From contig UQWK01000011.1 in NCBI GenBank assembly GCA_900544725.1, positions 1 through 41,211 of the forward strand: a stretch of 41,211 nt of DNA, given 5' to 3'. The notes under the pieces were generated by a model. That model had not been told where the DNA came from, did no database searches, and saw only the letters and a list, made by a program, of their open reading frames with translations. Shown here piece after piece: positions 41,024-41,211 of this stretch; position 1 is the first letter of the stretch, and each line of letters opens with the position of its first letter. The stretch is from an uncultured Collinsella sp. (GTDB taxonomy: Bacteria > Actinomycetota > Coriobacteriia > Coriobacteriales > Coriobacteriaceae). The position numbers and the translations under genes were made by a program.

Positions 41024-41041
41024 GTTTTCAACATCCATAAA

Positions 41042-41070
41042 GAATGAGAGCGCCAACGGCGCCCTCATTC
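41042..41070 (-). terminator. Bidirectional-looking terminator near the right edge
   Basis: GAATGAGAGCGCC (41042-41054) and GGCGCCCTCATTC (41058-41070) form a 13-bp stem with one mismatch and an AAC loop, followed on the minus strand by TTTAT. It probably ends a minus-strand gene lying beyond the window. Confidence 0.6.
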
Positions 41071-41123
41071 ACTCTATTCCATTCAGCCCCACCTGACCCG
41101 AACGGCCAAGTCGTCACAGAACC

Positions 41124-41211
41124 CGGGAGCCCCGGCAGGGCGGGTGCTTGCTCAAAATGAGTTCCGCACGCAAAGAAGGCCACTTAATGTGGCCTTCGTC
41201 TTGCGCAGGAC
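41124..41211 (+). ncRNA. Copy B of the conserved structured element, cut by the window edge
   Basis: It begins CGGGAGCCCCGGCAGGGC, continues to GAGTTCCGCACG (41159-41170), a hairpin AAGGCCAC-TTAAT-GTGGCCTT and AGGAC at 41207-41211. The order and the 53-base spacing of the second half equal those of copy A (25910-26001, minus strand). The 3' arm expected from copy A lies outside the window. Confidence 0.5.

Noticed and set aside
40749..41040. Overlapping short open frames on both strands in the right-end repeat region
   Set aside because: They simply translate the two arms of the inverted repeat, which gives similar peptides on both strands. No SD or codon bias.

Overview
The window is a 41.2 kb chromosomal segment of a high-GC anaerobic actinobacterium. 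The gene set fits Coriobacteriia, most likely Collinsella or a close relative: type III glutamine synthetase, PTS sugar uptake, a MurT-GatD peptidoglycan amidase, a BTAD regulator and many GC-rich hairpin terminators. The genus is an inference; no 16S rRNA gene is present. Genes are densely packed, mostly with good Shine-Dalgarno (SD) sites. I see no phage, IS element or CRISPR array.

Layout. 0-2 kb: the end of a HAD-like gene, a DUF1648 membrane protein and ychF. 2-7.3 kb: an alpha-glucoside island (GH4 6-phospho-glucosidase, PTS IICB, divergent Zn-dependent dehydrogenase and a GntR/UTRA regulator), with palindromic operators between the divergent units. 7.4-12.4 kb: a four-cluster Fe-S protein and three metal-dependent alcohol dehydrogenases, two of them glycerol-dehydrogenase paralogues. 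12.9-17.3 kb: two translationally coupled, divergent paralogues of unknown function followed by a MurT-GatD fusion. 17.4 kb: tRNA-Glu. 17.6-19.7 kb: type III glutamine synthetase with GlnR-like boxes upstream. 20.1-24.4 kb: metF, a separate MetH reactivation protein and metH lacking that domain. 24.5-27.5 kb: a DUF711 protein, a structured repeat element, an atypical methyltransferase and yhbY. 27.6-30.6 kb: a 999-residue STAND/BTAD regulator. 31-34 kb: nagB, a lone EIIA(Glc) and glmM. 34-35 kb: rpsI and rplM. 35-36.5 kb: a patatin-like protein and tmRNA. 36.8-38.2 kb: an unknown small protein and an RHH/PIN toxin-antitoxin pair. 38.3-40.6 kb: a P1B-like ATPase with a DUF6110 partner. 40.7-41.2 kb: non-coding repeats.

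Links between genes. The IICB at 3.5 kb has no fused EIIA; the solo EIIA at 32 kb is a plausible donor. GlmM and NagB act on either side of the amino-sugar phosphate pool. MetF, the reactivation protein and MetH make a complete folate/B12 methionine module. The most novel signals are non-coding: a structured element of at least 87 nt with two copies (25.9 kb and the right edge), a 53-bp-arm inverted repeat at 40.8-41.0 kb, and a family of hairpins sharing a GGGaCAGG core.
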